A stretch of DNA of 47,480 nucleotides from an uncultured Lachnospiraceae bacterium (GCA_910579275.1 CAJTTO010000034.1:1-47480), one strand, 5' to 3'. Counted from the first letter of the stretch, positions 1-8,740 are shown. Program-made: numbers and translations. The notes: a model not told the origin generated them from the sequence alone.

Positions 1-21
1 AGGTACTATATGGAAAGTCAG

Positions 22-42
22 AGAGTTTCTAAAAACTCTTTT
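22..42 (+). terminator. Possible weak terminator of an upstream gene
   Basis: A 7-bp stem (AGAGTTT/AAACTCT) with a 4-nt loop is followed by four T. It could end a plus-strand gene lying before the window. The T run is short, so the call is tentative. Confidence 0.4.
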
Positions 43-102
43 GACCCCAACATCTGTATATAAGGCAATTAATGTATTTACAATTTAGGGAAGTGAATTA
101 CC

Positions 103-273
103 ATGACGACAAACGAAAAAGAAATTAATTGTAACCTATTTGACCAGCTATCCATTTTGGAGAGAATTGAAGCCGTAACGGATGACGAAAAGGTATTGAG
201 GCAGATTGCAATTGAGCGCAGACAGATTGAGCGCAAACTGTATCAGTCTCCACCCGCCGTCAGTGAAACATGA
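103..273 (+). CDS. Small protein of unknown function (56 aa)
   Basis: ATG at 103 opens a 56-codon frame ending in TGA at 273, with AGGGAAG about 9 nt upstream as a ribosome binding site. The product starts MTTNEKEINCNLFDQLSILE and is charged, with an amphipathic helix-rich middle and an Arg/Glu-rich stretch around residues 38-45. It has no signal peptide or membrane segment. I do not recognise a family. A strong bidirectional terminator begins 5 nt after the stop, which supports it as a real short gene. The length and composition would suit a small cytoplasmic helical protein. No function is assigned. Confidence 0.55.
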   Translation: MTTNEKEINCNLFDQLSILERIEAVTDDEKVLRQIAIERRQIERKLYQSPPAVSET

Positions 274-277
274 ATGA

Positions 278-317
278 AAAAATCCGGAAAATGCCACGCA
301 GCGTTTTCCGGATTTTT
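278..317. terminator. Bidirectional rho-independent terminator
   Basis: A 14-bp perfect stem (AAAAATCCGGAAAA at 278-291 with TTTTCCGGATTTTT at 304-317) has a 12-nt loop. The A/T tails on both sides let it end both the short plus-strand gene (stop at 273) and the convergent minus-strand FAD gene (stop at 322). Confidence 0.85.
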
Positions 318-321
318 ACTG

Positions 322-1689
322 TTAGGAACTGAATGCTGTCCTCGCGACATAAACGCCGCTGGCGGAAGCATGGGACAGCGAGTGTGTCACACCGCTTCCG
401 TCGCCAATCACATACAGCCCTTTATATTTTGTCTCAAGATTCTCGTCAATATCAACCTCCATGTTGTAAAACTTGACTTCGACCCCATACAGAAGTGTAT
501 CGTCGTTTGCAGTTCCCGGAGCAATCTTGTCAAGCGCATAAATCATCTCAATGATCCCGTCAAGGATGCGCTTTGGCAGCACAAGGCTCAAATCGCCGGG
601 CGTCGCCGCAAGCGTGGGTGCCACCAGCCCCTCCTCAATGCGCTTTGCGTTGCTGCGCCTGCCGCGCACCAAATCACCAAAGCGCTGCACAATGACACCA
701 CCGCCAAGCATGTTGGAAAGCCTTGCGATGCTTTCGCCATATCCGTTACTGTCCTTAAACGGCTCCGAAAAATGTTTTGCCACCAAAAGGGCGAAGTTCG
801 TGTTCTGTGTCTGCTTCTCGGCGCCCTCATAGCTGTGCCCATTGACCGTGACAATGCCGTTCGTATTTTCGTTTACCACGATTCCCCTCGGATTCATGCA
901 GAATGTCCGCACCCTGTCCTCAAATTTTTCCGTGCGGTACACAATCTTGCTTTCGTACAGTTCATCTGTGAGGTGCGAAAAAATAACTGCCGGAAGTTCA
1001 ACCCGCACGCCAATGTCCACACGGTTTGACTTGGTCGGAATTTCAAGCCGCCCGCAGAGACTCTCCATCCATTTGCTGCCGCTCCTGCCCACAGAAATGA
1101 CACACTTGTCACATTCATAGCTGTCATTCTCACTGTTTACGCGATATCCGTTGTCAATCACCTCGACATCCGTTACCGGTGTGTCAAAATAAAAGTCCAC
1201 CTTGTCTTTCAACTCGGCATACAGATTCTCAAGAACGATATAATTGATGTCTGTGCCGAGATGCCGGACGGACGCGTCGAGGAGATTGAGTTTATTTTGC
1301 AGGCAGAGCTTTTTTAAATGTGTTCCGGCTGTGGTGTACATCTTTGTCCCCGCACCGCCATACTGCATATTAATCTCATCCACATACTCCATCAGCTCGA
1401 TTGCCTTTGCCTTGCCGATATACTCAAACAATGTGCCTCCAAAGTCGTTTGTAATATTGTACTTTCCGTCCGAAAAGGCGCCGGCGCCTCCGAAACCGCT
1501 CATTATCGAACAGCTCTTGCATTTGATACAGCTTTTTATTTTATCCCCATCAATCGGACAGTGCCGCTTATCCAGCGCATGGCCGGACTCAAATACTGCG
1601 ATCCGCAAATCCGCATTGATGCGAACCATCTCATATGCCGAGAAAATCCCGCCTGGTCCCGCTCCTACTATTATCACATCATATCGCAT
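322..1689 (-). CDS. NAD(P)/FAD-dependent oxidoreductase, COG2509 type
   Basis: 455 aa, cytoplasmic. The N-terminal Rossmann dinucleotide-binding motif GAGPGG lies at residues 9-14 after a hydrophobic beta strand. A Cys-rich segment CIKCKSC near residues 54-60 is followed by GFGGAGAFSDGKYN, a pattern I associate with the uncharacterised FAD-dependent dehydrogenase group COG2509. The C-terminal GLYVIGDGSG is the usual second FAD-contact motif. The substrate is unknown. The Cys cluster could hold a redox-active disulfide or a metal, which is inference. ATG at 1689 is preceded by GTGAGGTT. It converges on the small gene at 103-273 and shares its terminator. The 170 bp separating it from the pullulanase gene hold no other gene that I can see. 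Confidence 0.85.
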   Translation of the reverse strand: MRYDVIIVGAGPGGIFSAYEMVRINADLRIAVFESGHALDKRHCPIDGDKIKSCIKCKSCSIMSGFGGAGAFSDGKYNITNDFGGTLFEYIGKAKAIELMEYVDEINMQYGGAGTKMYTTAGTHLKKLCLQNKLNLLDASVRHLGTDINYIVLENLYAELKDKVDFYFDTPVTDVEVIDNGYRVNSENDSYECDKCVISVGRSGSKWMESLCGRLEIPTKSNRVDIGVRVELPAVIFSHLTDELYESKIVYRTEKFEDRVRTFCMNPRGIVVNENTNGIVTVNGHSYEGAEKQTQNTNFALLVAKHFSEPFKDSNGYGESIARLSNMLGGGVIVQRFGDLVRGRRSNAKRIEEGLVAPTLAATPGDLSLVLPKRILDGIIEMIYALDKIAPGTANDDTLLYGVEVKFYNMEVDIDENLETKYKGLYVIGDGSGVTHSLSHASASGVYVARTAFSS

Positions 1690-1860
1690 TGCATAACCTC
1701 ACTTTCCATCTCAAAATACACAATTTCCAAGCCGCCTGAAAAACGCGAAACATTTGGTTTATAATACATATATTTTAACACAAATCATAACATATGTATA
1801 CATTGAGAAGGACGGCAGTCCTTTCCTTGTCTGACCGCCGCCCTTGTTTATGAACCTATA

Positions 1861-4800
1861 TTATTTCTTACGTTTCTTAAAAAAGAATCCCAATGCCGCT
1901 GCCACTACTGCCGCAGCTACAACACCGACAACTACCGGTGCCTTGGAAGAGGTCTTCTCTGTCTGCTGGCTGTCCGCGCCGGAATTTGTGACATTTGTGT
2001 CAGTTTTTTCTTCTGTCGGGACTTCCGCCCTTACTATCGTGTCATCTCCCTGTACAAGCACCATCGCCGATATGCCTGCCACGGAAACTGTTCCTTCCGC
2101 GGTTCCTACAGACGCCGTTCCTGCCGTCTTGTCATTGATACAGATTTCCCATGTGCCAGCCGGAAGCTTCACGTCGACCGGATTCTCGTTCGCATTGAAA
2201 ATCACGGTAATCTTCTCAGCCGTATCGCTGTTGGCATTATTTGAAATCGTATACCCAATGACATTCGCGTCCAGTCCGCTCATAAACATCAGGTTGTTCT
2301 GGATATCCGCCGCAGTTGTCATGCGGAGTGCGCTGTGTGCCTTACGGAATGCGATCAATCCTTTGTAATACTCATAGGTATCCATCACATTCGCCTTGTT
2401 TGCCCACTTGATGCTGTTGGTTGAATCCGGAGACGTGTAGCTGTTCTCGTCAAAACCGCCTTCCGCCGTTGCGGACGGCTTGCTTCGAAGCATCTCCTCA
2501 CCCGCCTGAAAGAACGGAACGCCCTGTGAAGTCAGGATAATTGTGCTTCCAAGCTTGTTCATTTTAATTCTGGTTTCTTCGCTGTCATCTGCATTTGATA
2601 TAGCAAGCTTATCCCAGAACGTCAGATTGTCGTGGCATGAAACATAGTTGATGCTCTGCCCCGGCTGTGCTGCCCAGCTCTTGCTGCCCTTGTCATTCTT
2701 GAAAGTCATGACCTGCGGGTGCGGTGTCGCTCCGACAATACCGAACTTAACGCTCTCCTCCATCCCATCCTTGCCGCTTATAAATCCTTTGTCCGCCGCG
2801 TCGAACACGCTTCCCTTAATTCCATCCCGGATATCGTCACTAAACGCACCAACCCGGTCCATCTTTGCCATGTTCGCCTTCAATGCCTGCTGTGAGGAAG
2901 GAATAGCACAGTCGCCGCCTGTCCATCCCTCACCATAGACCATGATTGAAGGGTCAATCTCATCGAGCGCCGCCCTGACTGCATTCATTGTCTCAATGTC
3001 ATGCACCGCCATAAGGTCAAAACGGAATCCGTCGATATGGTATTCCTTCGCCCAGTATGTCACAGAATCAACAATATACTTGCGCACCATTTCCCGGTTG
3101 GAAGCAGTCTCGTTTCCGCATCCCGAAGCATTGGAGTAACTTTCTCCCACTTTCCTATAGTAATAGTCTGGTACGGTCTTCTGGAACCATGAACCTTCTA
3201 TATTAAATGTATGATTGTATACAACATCCATATTCACGCGAAGTCCGTTTGCATGCAGCGCCTGAATCATCTGTTTCATCTCGTTGATGCGCACTTCTCC
3301 ATGGTATGGGTCTGTACTGTAAGAACCCTCTGGTACGTTATAGTTCTTGGGATCGTATCCCCAGTTAAACTGCGGTGTGTCAAGTTTTGTCTCATCTACC
3401 GTTGCATAGTCATAGCTTGGCAGTATCTGCACATGTGTCACACCCAGCTCCTTAATGTGGTCAATACCTGTCGCAAGCCCGTCCGCATTTTTCGTTCCTG
3501 TCTCTGTCATGCCAAGGAACTTACCTGTATTGCTGATTCCCGATGAAGCATCCGATGACAGATCCCTGACATGAAGCTCATAAATCACCGCATCTGTCGG
3601 ATTTTCAAACGCCGGTCTCGTCTCATTCTCAAAACCATCCGGATTCATCGCGCTCAAGTCCACAACCATGCCCCTGTCACCATTTACGCCTGTTGTTCTG
3701 GCATAAAGATCTACCGCCTCATTCGTCTTGTTTCCGATTTTGATAGAATACGTGTAATAAACACCGTTCAAGTCTCCCTGCTTTTCACACGACCATACAC
3801 CTTTCTCGCCCTGAGTCATGGGAATCGTCTCTGTGAGATTATCTCCGTCTCCCTGCTCATACAGGTTCAGTGACACCTCCGACGCTGTCGGCGCCCACAC
3901 TTTAAACCCAGTCTTTTCCTTTGTGTAAGTGGCTCCAAGGTCATTTCCGTCATATGCCATCGCATCATCAAAAAATTCGGAACCGAGAATCTTATTCATG
4001 GATACTGTTGCTCCCTCATATCCCTCCATGGAAAGATTATACGTTTTTGACAATTCCAATTCCTCCTCTACTGTCACTAAAATGTTTCTGCCATCCTCAC
4101 TGTCCGCCGAAACGACAGTGTAAGCCCCGCCATCACTGTCTGTCAGCTGCATCTTTGATGCCAGATTGTCTGACGGGCGTGATAGTGTCGCATATATTTC
4201 GCTGCTGGATGTCTCTGAAAAATATGCCTCTGCTATCACAGGATTATAAACGACCTCGTCAACATTATACCATAATGTGGGATTTCCTTCCACTATGTAT
4301 ACATCAATTGTTTCATTTGATGCCTTTGTCAAATCCACCTCATATTCCAGCGCAGTGTCGGCATTCTCCCCCTGTATCACCTTCACGCCTGCCGTCTTGA
4401 CGCCTTCCTTCGGCAGCAAGCCTACCTGAAACAGTGCACCGAAGTCATCCGTTTCGGTGAGCGGATAGCTTCCGCCGACCTCACTGCCTGCCCATGCGTA
4501 TGCCTCTACCGTGTCCGCACTGTACTTCTTGTCAAAATTATAATAGTGGACATTCAGCTTTGTCGCGCCGTCTTCATTGTAAACATTCAGACGCGCTTCC
4601 TCAAGCGCAGCGATGTCATATGCCTCTGCCCCCGCTGGCGCCTCAGTGGAAAACTCAGCCTCGCCGCTTGTCACCCATATCTCCACCGTGTCCCCGTCCA
4701 TTGCGATAAACCGGTCGTCGCCCATGTCCTTGTCCTCCCACTGGTTTAAACGAACGATAAAACCGATGCTTGCAGATCTTCGGTTTGTCTGGTAAACAGC

Positions 4801-5043
4801 CACCTTTCCAAAGCTGTCCTCATCCGTAAAGTCCACCTGCTGACCTTCCCTGCCTTCTTCCCAGATCCACAGGTTCCATCCATCATAGCTGCCATCCGCA
4901 CGGCCGCCATAGTGGACAATCAGTGTCTTTCCTGCCGCCTCCACTGTCATCTCAGGCGTCAATACTGACACAACTGTCATAAACAGCATCAGAACCGCCA
5001 TCACAAATGCCACTGGCATTTTGGTAAGTCTGTTCCTTTTCAT
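1861..5043 (-). CDS. pulA: Type I pullulanase, secreted and membrane-anchored
   Basis: 1060 aa, an extracellular debranching enzyme that cleaves alpha-1,6 bonds in pullulan and starch. Order: signal peptide (about residues 1-37), CBM41-like starch-binding module starting at LIVHY, a second CBM41-like repeat near 160-255, CBM48 (about 365-440), GH13 catalytic domain with the pullulanase signature NWGYDP near 560-565, then an all-beta C-terminal domain. Expected catalytic residues are Asp676 (GFRFD), Glu705 (YGEGW) and Asp805 (SCHDN). The last 30 residues form a hydrophobic helix ending KKRKK; no LPXTG is visible, so it is probably anchored by the helix itself. The start at 5043 is chosen because GGAGGG lies 7 nt upstream; an in-frame ATG 15 nt further up sits before that site. 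Downstream, only a weak 6-bp hairpin (1809-1824) could act as terminator. Confidence 0.95.
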   Translation of the reverse strand: MKRNRLTKMPVAFVMAVLMLFMTVVSVLTPEMTVEAAGKTLIVHYGGRADGSYDGWNLWIWEEGREGQQVDFTDEDSFGKVAVYQTNRRSASIGFIVRLNQWEDKDMGDDRFIAMDGDTVEIWVTSGEAEFSTEAPAGAEAYDIAALEEARLNVYNEDGATKLNVHYYNFDKKYSADTVEAYAWAGSEVGGSYPLTETDDFGALFQVGLLPKEGVKTAGVKVIQGENADTALEYEVDLTKASNETIDVYIVEGNPTLWYNVDEVVYNPVIAEAYFSETSSSEIYATLSRPSDNLASKMQLTDSDGGAYTVVSADSEDGRNILVTVEEELELSKTYNLSMEGYEGATVSMNKILGSEFFDDAMAYDGNDLGATYTKEKTGFKVWAPTASEVSLNLYEQGDGDNLTETIPMTQGEKGVWSCEKQGDLNGVYYTYSIKIGNKTNEAVDLYARTTGVNGDRGMVVDLSAMNPDGFENETRPAFENPTDAVIYELHVRDLSSDASSGISNTGKFLGMTETGTKNADGLATGIDHIKELGVTHVQILPSYDYATVDETKLDTPQFNWGYDPKNYNVPEGSYSTDPYHGEVRINEMKQMIQALHANGLRVNMDVVYNHTFNIEGSWFQKTVPDYYYRKVGESYSNASGCGNETASNREMVRKYIVDSVTYWAKEYHIDGFRFDLMAVHDIETMNAVRAALDEIDPSIMVYGEGWTGGDCAIPSSQQALKANMAKMDRVGAFSDDIRDGIKGSVFDAADKGFISGKDGMEESVKFGIVGATPHPQVMTFKNDKGSKSWAAQPGQSINYVSCHDNLTFWDKLAISNADDSEETRIKMNKLGSTIILTSQGVPFFQAGEEMLRSKPSATAEGGFDENSYTSPDSTNSIKWANKANVMDTYEYYKGLIAFRKAHSALRMTTAADIQNNLMFMSGLDANVIGYTISNNANSDTAEKITVIFNANENPVDVKLPAGTWEICINDKTAGTASVGTAEGTVSVAGISAMVLVQGDDTIVRAEVPTEEKTDTNVTNSGADSQQTEKTSSKAPVVVGVVAAAVVAAALGFFFKKRKK

Positions 5044-5078
5044 TTGATATCCCTCCATGCAATTTTATTGATGCTTTC

Positions 5079-5130
5079 ATTATATCCTTTTCAGGGAAAA
5101 AATTCCATTGGAAATTTCGTAAAATTTCGT
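5079..5130 (-). promoter_or_regulatory. Pullulanase promoter region with direct repeat
   Basis: A perfect -10 TATAAT (minus strand, 5079-5084) lies 35 bp before the start codon; the -35 match is poor (TGGAAT at 17 bp). Upstream, the 9-mer AAATTTCGT is repeated at 5112-5120 and 5122-5130, one helical turn apart. The same stretch holds the inverted repeat GAAATT-N6-AATTTC (5111-5128). A weak -35 with upstream repeats would suit an activator such as a maltose-type regulator, but that is inference. Confidence 0.5.
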
Positions 5131-5169
5131 TGTTTCTTTTTAGCCAAAATAACGAAACGAAAAACACCA

Positions 5170-5205
5170 AAAAAAGAAACATGTCCGCGGACATGTTTCT
5201 TTTTT
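5170..5205 (-). terminator. Rho-independent terminator, perfect 36-bp palindrome
   Basis: A perfect palindrome centred on CCGCGG with A6/T6 tails begins 5 nt after the stop of the DUF3048 lipoprotein gene. It is an ideal terminator for that gene and insulates it from the pullulanase promoter. Confidence 0.85.
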
Positions 5206-5210
5206 CTTAT

Positions 5211-6362
5211 TTATTTCATTACCACATCATTCCATGAATCATCCGGAACAAGCGCCACATATGTCTTTCCGGTATTGAGCTCAATCTGCTCTCCTGTCTG
5301 CTTGTTAAGGTAGATTGTAGGGTCGCTCTCATTCGGCTTAATCCATGTTACTTCAATAGCCTTACCGTTCGTGATATAATACGCGTCACGTTTTGAGTCA
5401 ATGGCATTATAAATGAGGTATCCGTTCTGATCAAGCTGTGAAAATGTCGTGTCCTGTATCAGCAGGTTTTTAAAGGTAAGCTGTGCATCCCCATGCTGCG
5501 GATCGGTGTGCGCCTTTCCGTACTCATAGTAGTCGTAAGTGCCCGTAGACTCATTGTACTGGAGTCTGGAGCTGTTATGCGGGAACGGAAGCTCTATCTC
5601 TGTACAGTCTATCGCATCGCCGACAGAAGACAAGTCTATCTCTGTGTCCGAAAATACATAATGCTGTCCCGGATAGTACTCATTATACTCTGTGGTATAT
5701 TTTGAGTTACTGAATTTCTTGTCGAGGTCGCCTGCACAGACATACTCTGTAAACTCATATGCTTTTCCGTTTTTGACACGCGTGAAACCGCCGCTGAAAT
5801 TTGCTGAATATTTTTTTGCAATCCACTCATCAATATAGAACGGCCCGCCGTCATGGCAAAGCACAGCATTCCACTCCGCCGCAAGCATAATGTTGGTAGG
5901 TCTGGTGCTTCGAATACTGCCGAACTGCTCAATCTTTCCCCAGTCCTTGACAATTGCCATAAGACGTGTAACCCTGCCATTTGCCGTACTGTTCATAATC
6001 TCATAAACCACATCGGCCTCCGTCAGCCCATAGTGTGGCAGCGCCGTCTTTTCATTGTCGACCATAATCGCAACCGGACGCTGGTTTTTCAGGCTTTCGT
6101 CTATCCACTCGTTCGTTATCTCACTGCGGTACATGCCTTCCCGTGTCTCCTCTACAGACTCCTGTTCTGCCGATGACTCCACCGCATCGGAATTTTCTTC
6201 CGGCGCATTATCCGTATCTCCGGAATTTCCCGTGATGTCGTTAAAGTTTATCTCAGGTGTCGGCTCCGTATTCTTCTCACCGCATCCTGACATGGAAGCG
6301 GCAGCCAGCGTAATAACCAGCAACAGGGCAAGCCCTTTATTTTTCACATTGTTTCTTTTCAT
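5211..6362 (-). CDS. DUF3048 (YerB-like) lipoprotein
   Basis: 383 aa, exported lipoprotein. A Lys/Arg-rich N-terminus and hydrophobic segment lead to the lipobox SMSGC, followed by an acidic linker. The body matches DUF3048 as I know it from YerB: RPVAIMVDNE, PHYGLTEADVVYE, FGSIRSTRP and LCHDGGP are the conserved blocks. The molecular function of the family is not established; it is an envelope protein. The start at 6362 follows AGGGGAGA with a 6-nt gap; the longer frame from 6383 has no such site. It is a close paralogue of the protein at 8868-10022, which lacks the lipobox. It seems monocistronic, with its own promoter and terminator, immediately downstream of the SRP RNA. Confidence 0.9.
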   Translation of the reverse strand: MKRNNVKNKGLALLLVITLAAASMSGCGEKNTEPTPEINFNDITGNSGDTDNAPEENSDAVESSAEQESVEETREGMYRSEITNEWIDESLKNQRPVAIMVDNEKTALPHYGLTEADVVYEIMNSTANGRVTRLMAIVKDWGKIEQFGSIRSTRPTNIMLAAEWNAVLCHDGGPFYIDEWIAKKYSANFSGGFTRVKNGKAYEFTEYVCAGDLDKKFSNSKYTTEYNEYYPGQHYVFSDTEIDLSSVGDAIDCTEIELPFPHNSSRLQYNESTGTYDYYEYGKAHTDPQHGDAQLTFKNLLIQDTTFSQLDQNGYLIYNAIDSKRDAYYITNGKAIEVTWIKPNESDPTIYLNKQTGEQIELNTGKTYVALVPDDSWNDVVMK

Positions 6363-6384
6363 ATTTTCTCCCCTTGCGCACACT

Positions 6385-6412
6385 ATGATATGTTATACAA
6401 ATGATGTGTCAG
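6385..6412 (-). promoter_or_regulatory. Predicted promoter for the DUF3048 lipoprotein gene
   Basis: CTGACA (6407-6412), a 16-bp spacer and TATCAT (6385-6390) on the minus strand lie 22 bp before the gene and just past the SRP RNA 3' end. It is a reasonable but not consensus sigma-A site. Confidence 0.5.
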
Positions 6413-6450
6413 TATGCAGCTTTTCTACTTTCCACTGTTTTCATAACTTA

Positions 6451-6717
6451 TATCGTGCAAACGGCTTCGAATCCTATGCCCATGTACGTTACCTCTACAG
6501 TTAACTCCGCCAGGCACCCTCACGGCACATACGAAATCCGCCTTAGTGCTGCTACATTCCTGTCCTGACACGGTTCAACGGCACATATTGCGTGAGACCC
6601 AAACTTCAACGCCACTTATAGAGGGCAGCTGCACAAACGCAGACCCTCCGCCGCTTATCACCCCCACTATAGCGGATTGTGGGTACAAGGCACCGCTAGC
6701 GCCCCGGCTGCACGACG
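6451..6717 (-). ncRNA. ffs: Signal recognition particle RNA, large Gram-positive type
   Basis: About 267 nt. It scaffolds Ffh and pauses translation of secreted and membrane proteins. The minus strand reproduces the Bacillus-type scRNA layout in order: GCTAGCGGTGCC with TGTACCC in the Alu domain, a long helix, GTTTGGGTC, the S-domain GTGTCAGG...GGAA...AGCAGCAC (about 6546-6571), TGTGCCG, GTGCCTGG, and a 3' GCACGA pairing with 5' TCGTGC. The tip of domain IV reads CAGG-ACA-GGAA-UGU-AGCAG, where most bacteria have UCC/GGA around the GGAA tetraloop. The change is compensated on both sides, so the fold is kept. The ends are estimated from the terminal pairing and promoter position, give or take a few nucleotides. 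Confidence 0.93.
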
Positions 6718-6722
6718 TTATT

Positions 6723-6752
6723 ATTATAACCTCTTATCTACTGATAAGTCAA
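6723..6752 (-). promoter_or_regulatory. SRP RNA promoter
   Basis: TTGACT (6747-6752), an 18-bp spacer and a perfect TATAAT (6723-6728) on the minus strand put the start of transcription at about 6716-6717, matching the predicted SRP RNA 5' end. Confidence 0.8.
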
Positions 6753-6791
6753 TGAAATTCATACTTTTTTTATCAAATCGTAATAGTTCCG

Positions 6792-6934
6792 GTTACTGTT
6801 CAGACGTCCACCAAAGTAGTGGGAATCATGCGCCAAAATGCTTGCCTTTTAGCATTTTGTGTGCAAAATCTGTTATCATTCACACCTCAATAGCTTATAT
6901 GTCGATAAAAACCGGCGTGGGTGTGAATTGTAAC
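6792..6934. mobile_element. 143-bp MITE-like element, copy A, with perfect 8-bp target duplication
   Basis: The element begins GTTACTGTTCAGAC and ends with the complement of GTTACAATTCACAC, giving imperfect terminal inverted repeats (11 of 14). TAGTTCCG occurs directly on both sides (6784-6791 and 6935-6942), as expected for a target-site duplication. It has no coding potential. Inside are two hairpins: CAAAATGC/GCATTTTG (6834-6859) and ATTCACACC/GGTGTGAAT (6878-6928). It differs from the copy at 29211-29353 at only 6 of 143 positions. It sits between the SRP promoter and the next gene; 6943-7040 holds only a GC-rich imperfect hairpin. Confidence 0.8.
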
Positions 6935-7040
6935 TAGTTCCGTCCACGGTTTCGTGCCGCATGCGCCGCGCCGCACAAAACGATTTTGCGGCGTCCTGCT
7001 GCACGGAATTTGCAGCCTCAGACCAAGGCGTTACATCAAA

Positions 7041-7616
7041 TCAGATTTGATAAAATCCGTTTCCTGCAGTGCCATTGAACCACTGCCTGTTTTTCTTTCT
7101 CCGCCGCGTCAGTATCTCATAGTACATGAGGACTGTCACAAGCTCCCGTATCCATGGCTCCTTCTCGCTCCACGGAGCATTCTCAGTCAGTGTCTTATCC
7201 GTCACGTTGCTGCCCATGACATCAGTCTCTGGCATCATCGGCATTCCGTTTTCAGACATGCCCGATGGCGGATTCATTGGCATGATTCCGTTTACCGACA
7301 TCGCGGTGTTCATCGGCACTGCGCTGCCCTCTTTTGCATTCTGTTCATTTGTTTTGATGACCGCCATAACGCTTGTGACCATGCGCTGTATCGTCAGTTT
7401 GTCGGGATACTGGTCATAGATAAAGCTCCCGTCATAATCCATTTTATCGACGACACTGCTTATCACACCCTGATATTTTCGGGCGTATGTAGGATACATC
7501 TGCTGCAGGTACTCGAGATCTTCGAGTATTCTGTCCTCAGGCACGACTCCGGGCTGTGCCCACTGGCCAAAGCCCTGATAGCCCATATAATAAGGAAATG
7601 CACTATAATAATCCAT
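7041..7616 (-). CDS. Conserved protein of unknown function (191 aa)
   Basis: No signal peptide or membrane segment. The N-terminus is Tyr/Phe/Gly-rich (MDYYSAFPYYMGYQGFGQW), followed by a helical block that includes YPTYARKYQGVISSVVDKM and IYDQYPDKL, a flexible Met/Pro/Asn-rich linker near residues 98-135, and a short C-terminal helical segment ending in a basic RRRKKNR patch. I have an impression that similar proteins occur in Lachnospiraceae, but I cannot name a family. GAGGAAA stands 8 nt before the ATG. It is the last gene of the minus-strand run, 62 nt after the AlgX-like gene, so it may belong to the envelope operon. The composition recalls small spore-coat or morphogenesis proteins, a weak guess only. 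Confidence 0.7.
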   Translation of the reverse strand: MDYYSAFPYYMGYQGFGQWAQPGVVPEDRILEDLEYLQQMYPTYARKYQGVISSVVDKMDYDGSFIYDQYPDKLTIQRMVTSVMAVIKTNEQNAKEGSAVPMNTAMSVNGIMPMNPPSGMSENGMPMMPETDVMGSNVTDKTLTENAPWSEKEPWIRELVTVLMYYEILTRRRKKNRQWFNGTAGNGFYQI

Positions 7617-7678
7617 TTATCGATTTCCTCGCTTTTTATGATATCATATGCATTTTTACAACTTTTGCGAATAGATTC

Positions 7679-8740
7679 CTAAGGCGCCTCAATCAGACCC
7701 AAATCACCAAGATTACGCTCCACAATCTCAAACAACACGTAATCACATTCTGTCTGCTCCACCAGGCTAAGATCATAGGGCGTGGAACGGTTAAACACTG
7801 CGTTGTCAAATGTTGCCCCCATAAACGGAATCATTGCTCTTGCGAAGCTGTCCCTGTACACAAGGATTGTTTTTCCACTGCCCGCGTTTGACGACGTCCG
7901 TATTGTTATATCATCAAGGCTGTGCAGCCTGCCTATGTATTGATAGTCCTTTCCGTCATCATAGATACGCTGCGCCTCATAGTGCTCCGCTGCCGGAAAC
8001 AGAATCTTGTATAAGTCAGGTTCATGACGCTCCTCTACCGTGTATCCTGCAAGGTCATACGTTTCCGGAACTCCATATACCGCATATATCTCATTCAGCA
8101 CAAGTCTGGCTCCCGTATGATTCCAATGCGTATCCTCGTGCAGATAAAGTTCATCTTTGTCCTTGTTGTCTGATAGAATACGGAGCGCATCCACATAAGG
8201 TATGTTCCGCTCATCCATGCGTTCCTGCAGCAGTGTCAGATTTCGAATCTCGGCACAGCTGCCAAAGCGTGCCGGCATATATTCACCATATATACTATTT
8301 TTATTGGGAACAATGACAAAAAGCGGTTCTTTTCCCTGACGCCGGACATAATTACACACTTCTTGTAATTTTTCCGCAATTCTGTCAAGCTCTGCTCCTG
8401 TCAGGGTGACGCCCGCATAATCCGAAAGTGTCTCCCCAAAAAAGAGCCATCCATCAGTCCCAATCACAACCTGATCGTCACAGGGTGTATGGAACAACTC
8501 GTATTTTATCCTGCTGTCTGCCTCGACAAGCTCTCCGCGAAATGCAAAGTGCTCCGAAACATACGTCTGAAGTTCATTAAAGAATTGTGTATTCAGAATT
8601 CCTGTCTCCGTATAAATTTGAGGTTTCTCTGACAAAGCCCGATTCTCCGCAAGCTCCGCTTTATAAAACAACATCCCTGCAGAAGGTATCACACACAATA
8701 TAAAAAACGCGGTTACATAAATCCATGCCAGATATTTCAT
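7679..8740 (-). CDS. AlgX/AlgJ-like (DHHW-type) SGNH acyltransferase partner
   Basis: 353 aa with an N-terminal hydrophobic segment (residues 4-25) that leaves the rest outside the membrane. Family marks are GTDGWLFFGE (94-103), the DTHWN motif at 203-207 (Asp/His of the SGNH-type triad) and YRDSFAR at 295-301, with Ser298 in nucleophile position. Such proteins work with MBOAT O-acyltransferases: the MBOAT exports the acyl group and this partner places it on a surface polymer. A matching MBOAT gene lies two genes upstream at 10175-11548. The start has no ribosome binding site of its own. It overlaps the stop of a 33-codon ORF by ATGA, so translation is probably coupled. Confidence 0.85.
   Translation of the reverse strand: MKYLAWIYVTAFFILCVIPSAGMLFYKAELAENRALSEKPQIYTETGILNTQFFNELQTYVSEHFAFRGELVEADSRIKYELFHTPCDDQVVIGTDGWLFFGETLSDYAGVTLTGAELDRIAEKLQEVCNYVRRQGKEPLFVIVPNKNSIYGEYMPARFGSCAEIRNLTLLQERMDERNIPYVDALRILSDNKDKDELYLHEDTHWNHTGARLVLNEIYAVYGVPETYDLAGYTVEERHEPDLYKILFPAAEHYEAQRIYDDGKDYQYIGRLHSLDDITIRTSSNAGSGKTILVYRDSFARAMIPFMGATFDNAVFNRSTPYDLSLVEQTECDYVLFEIVERNLGDLGLIEAP

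Noticed and set aside
274..1029. Long plus-strand frame (251 aa) opposite the FAD protein gene
   Set aside because: It starts inside the terminator, has no ribosome binding site, and lies wholly antisense to a gene with clear FAD motifs.
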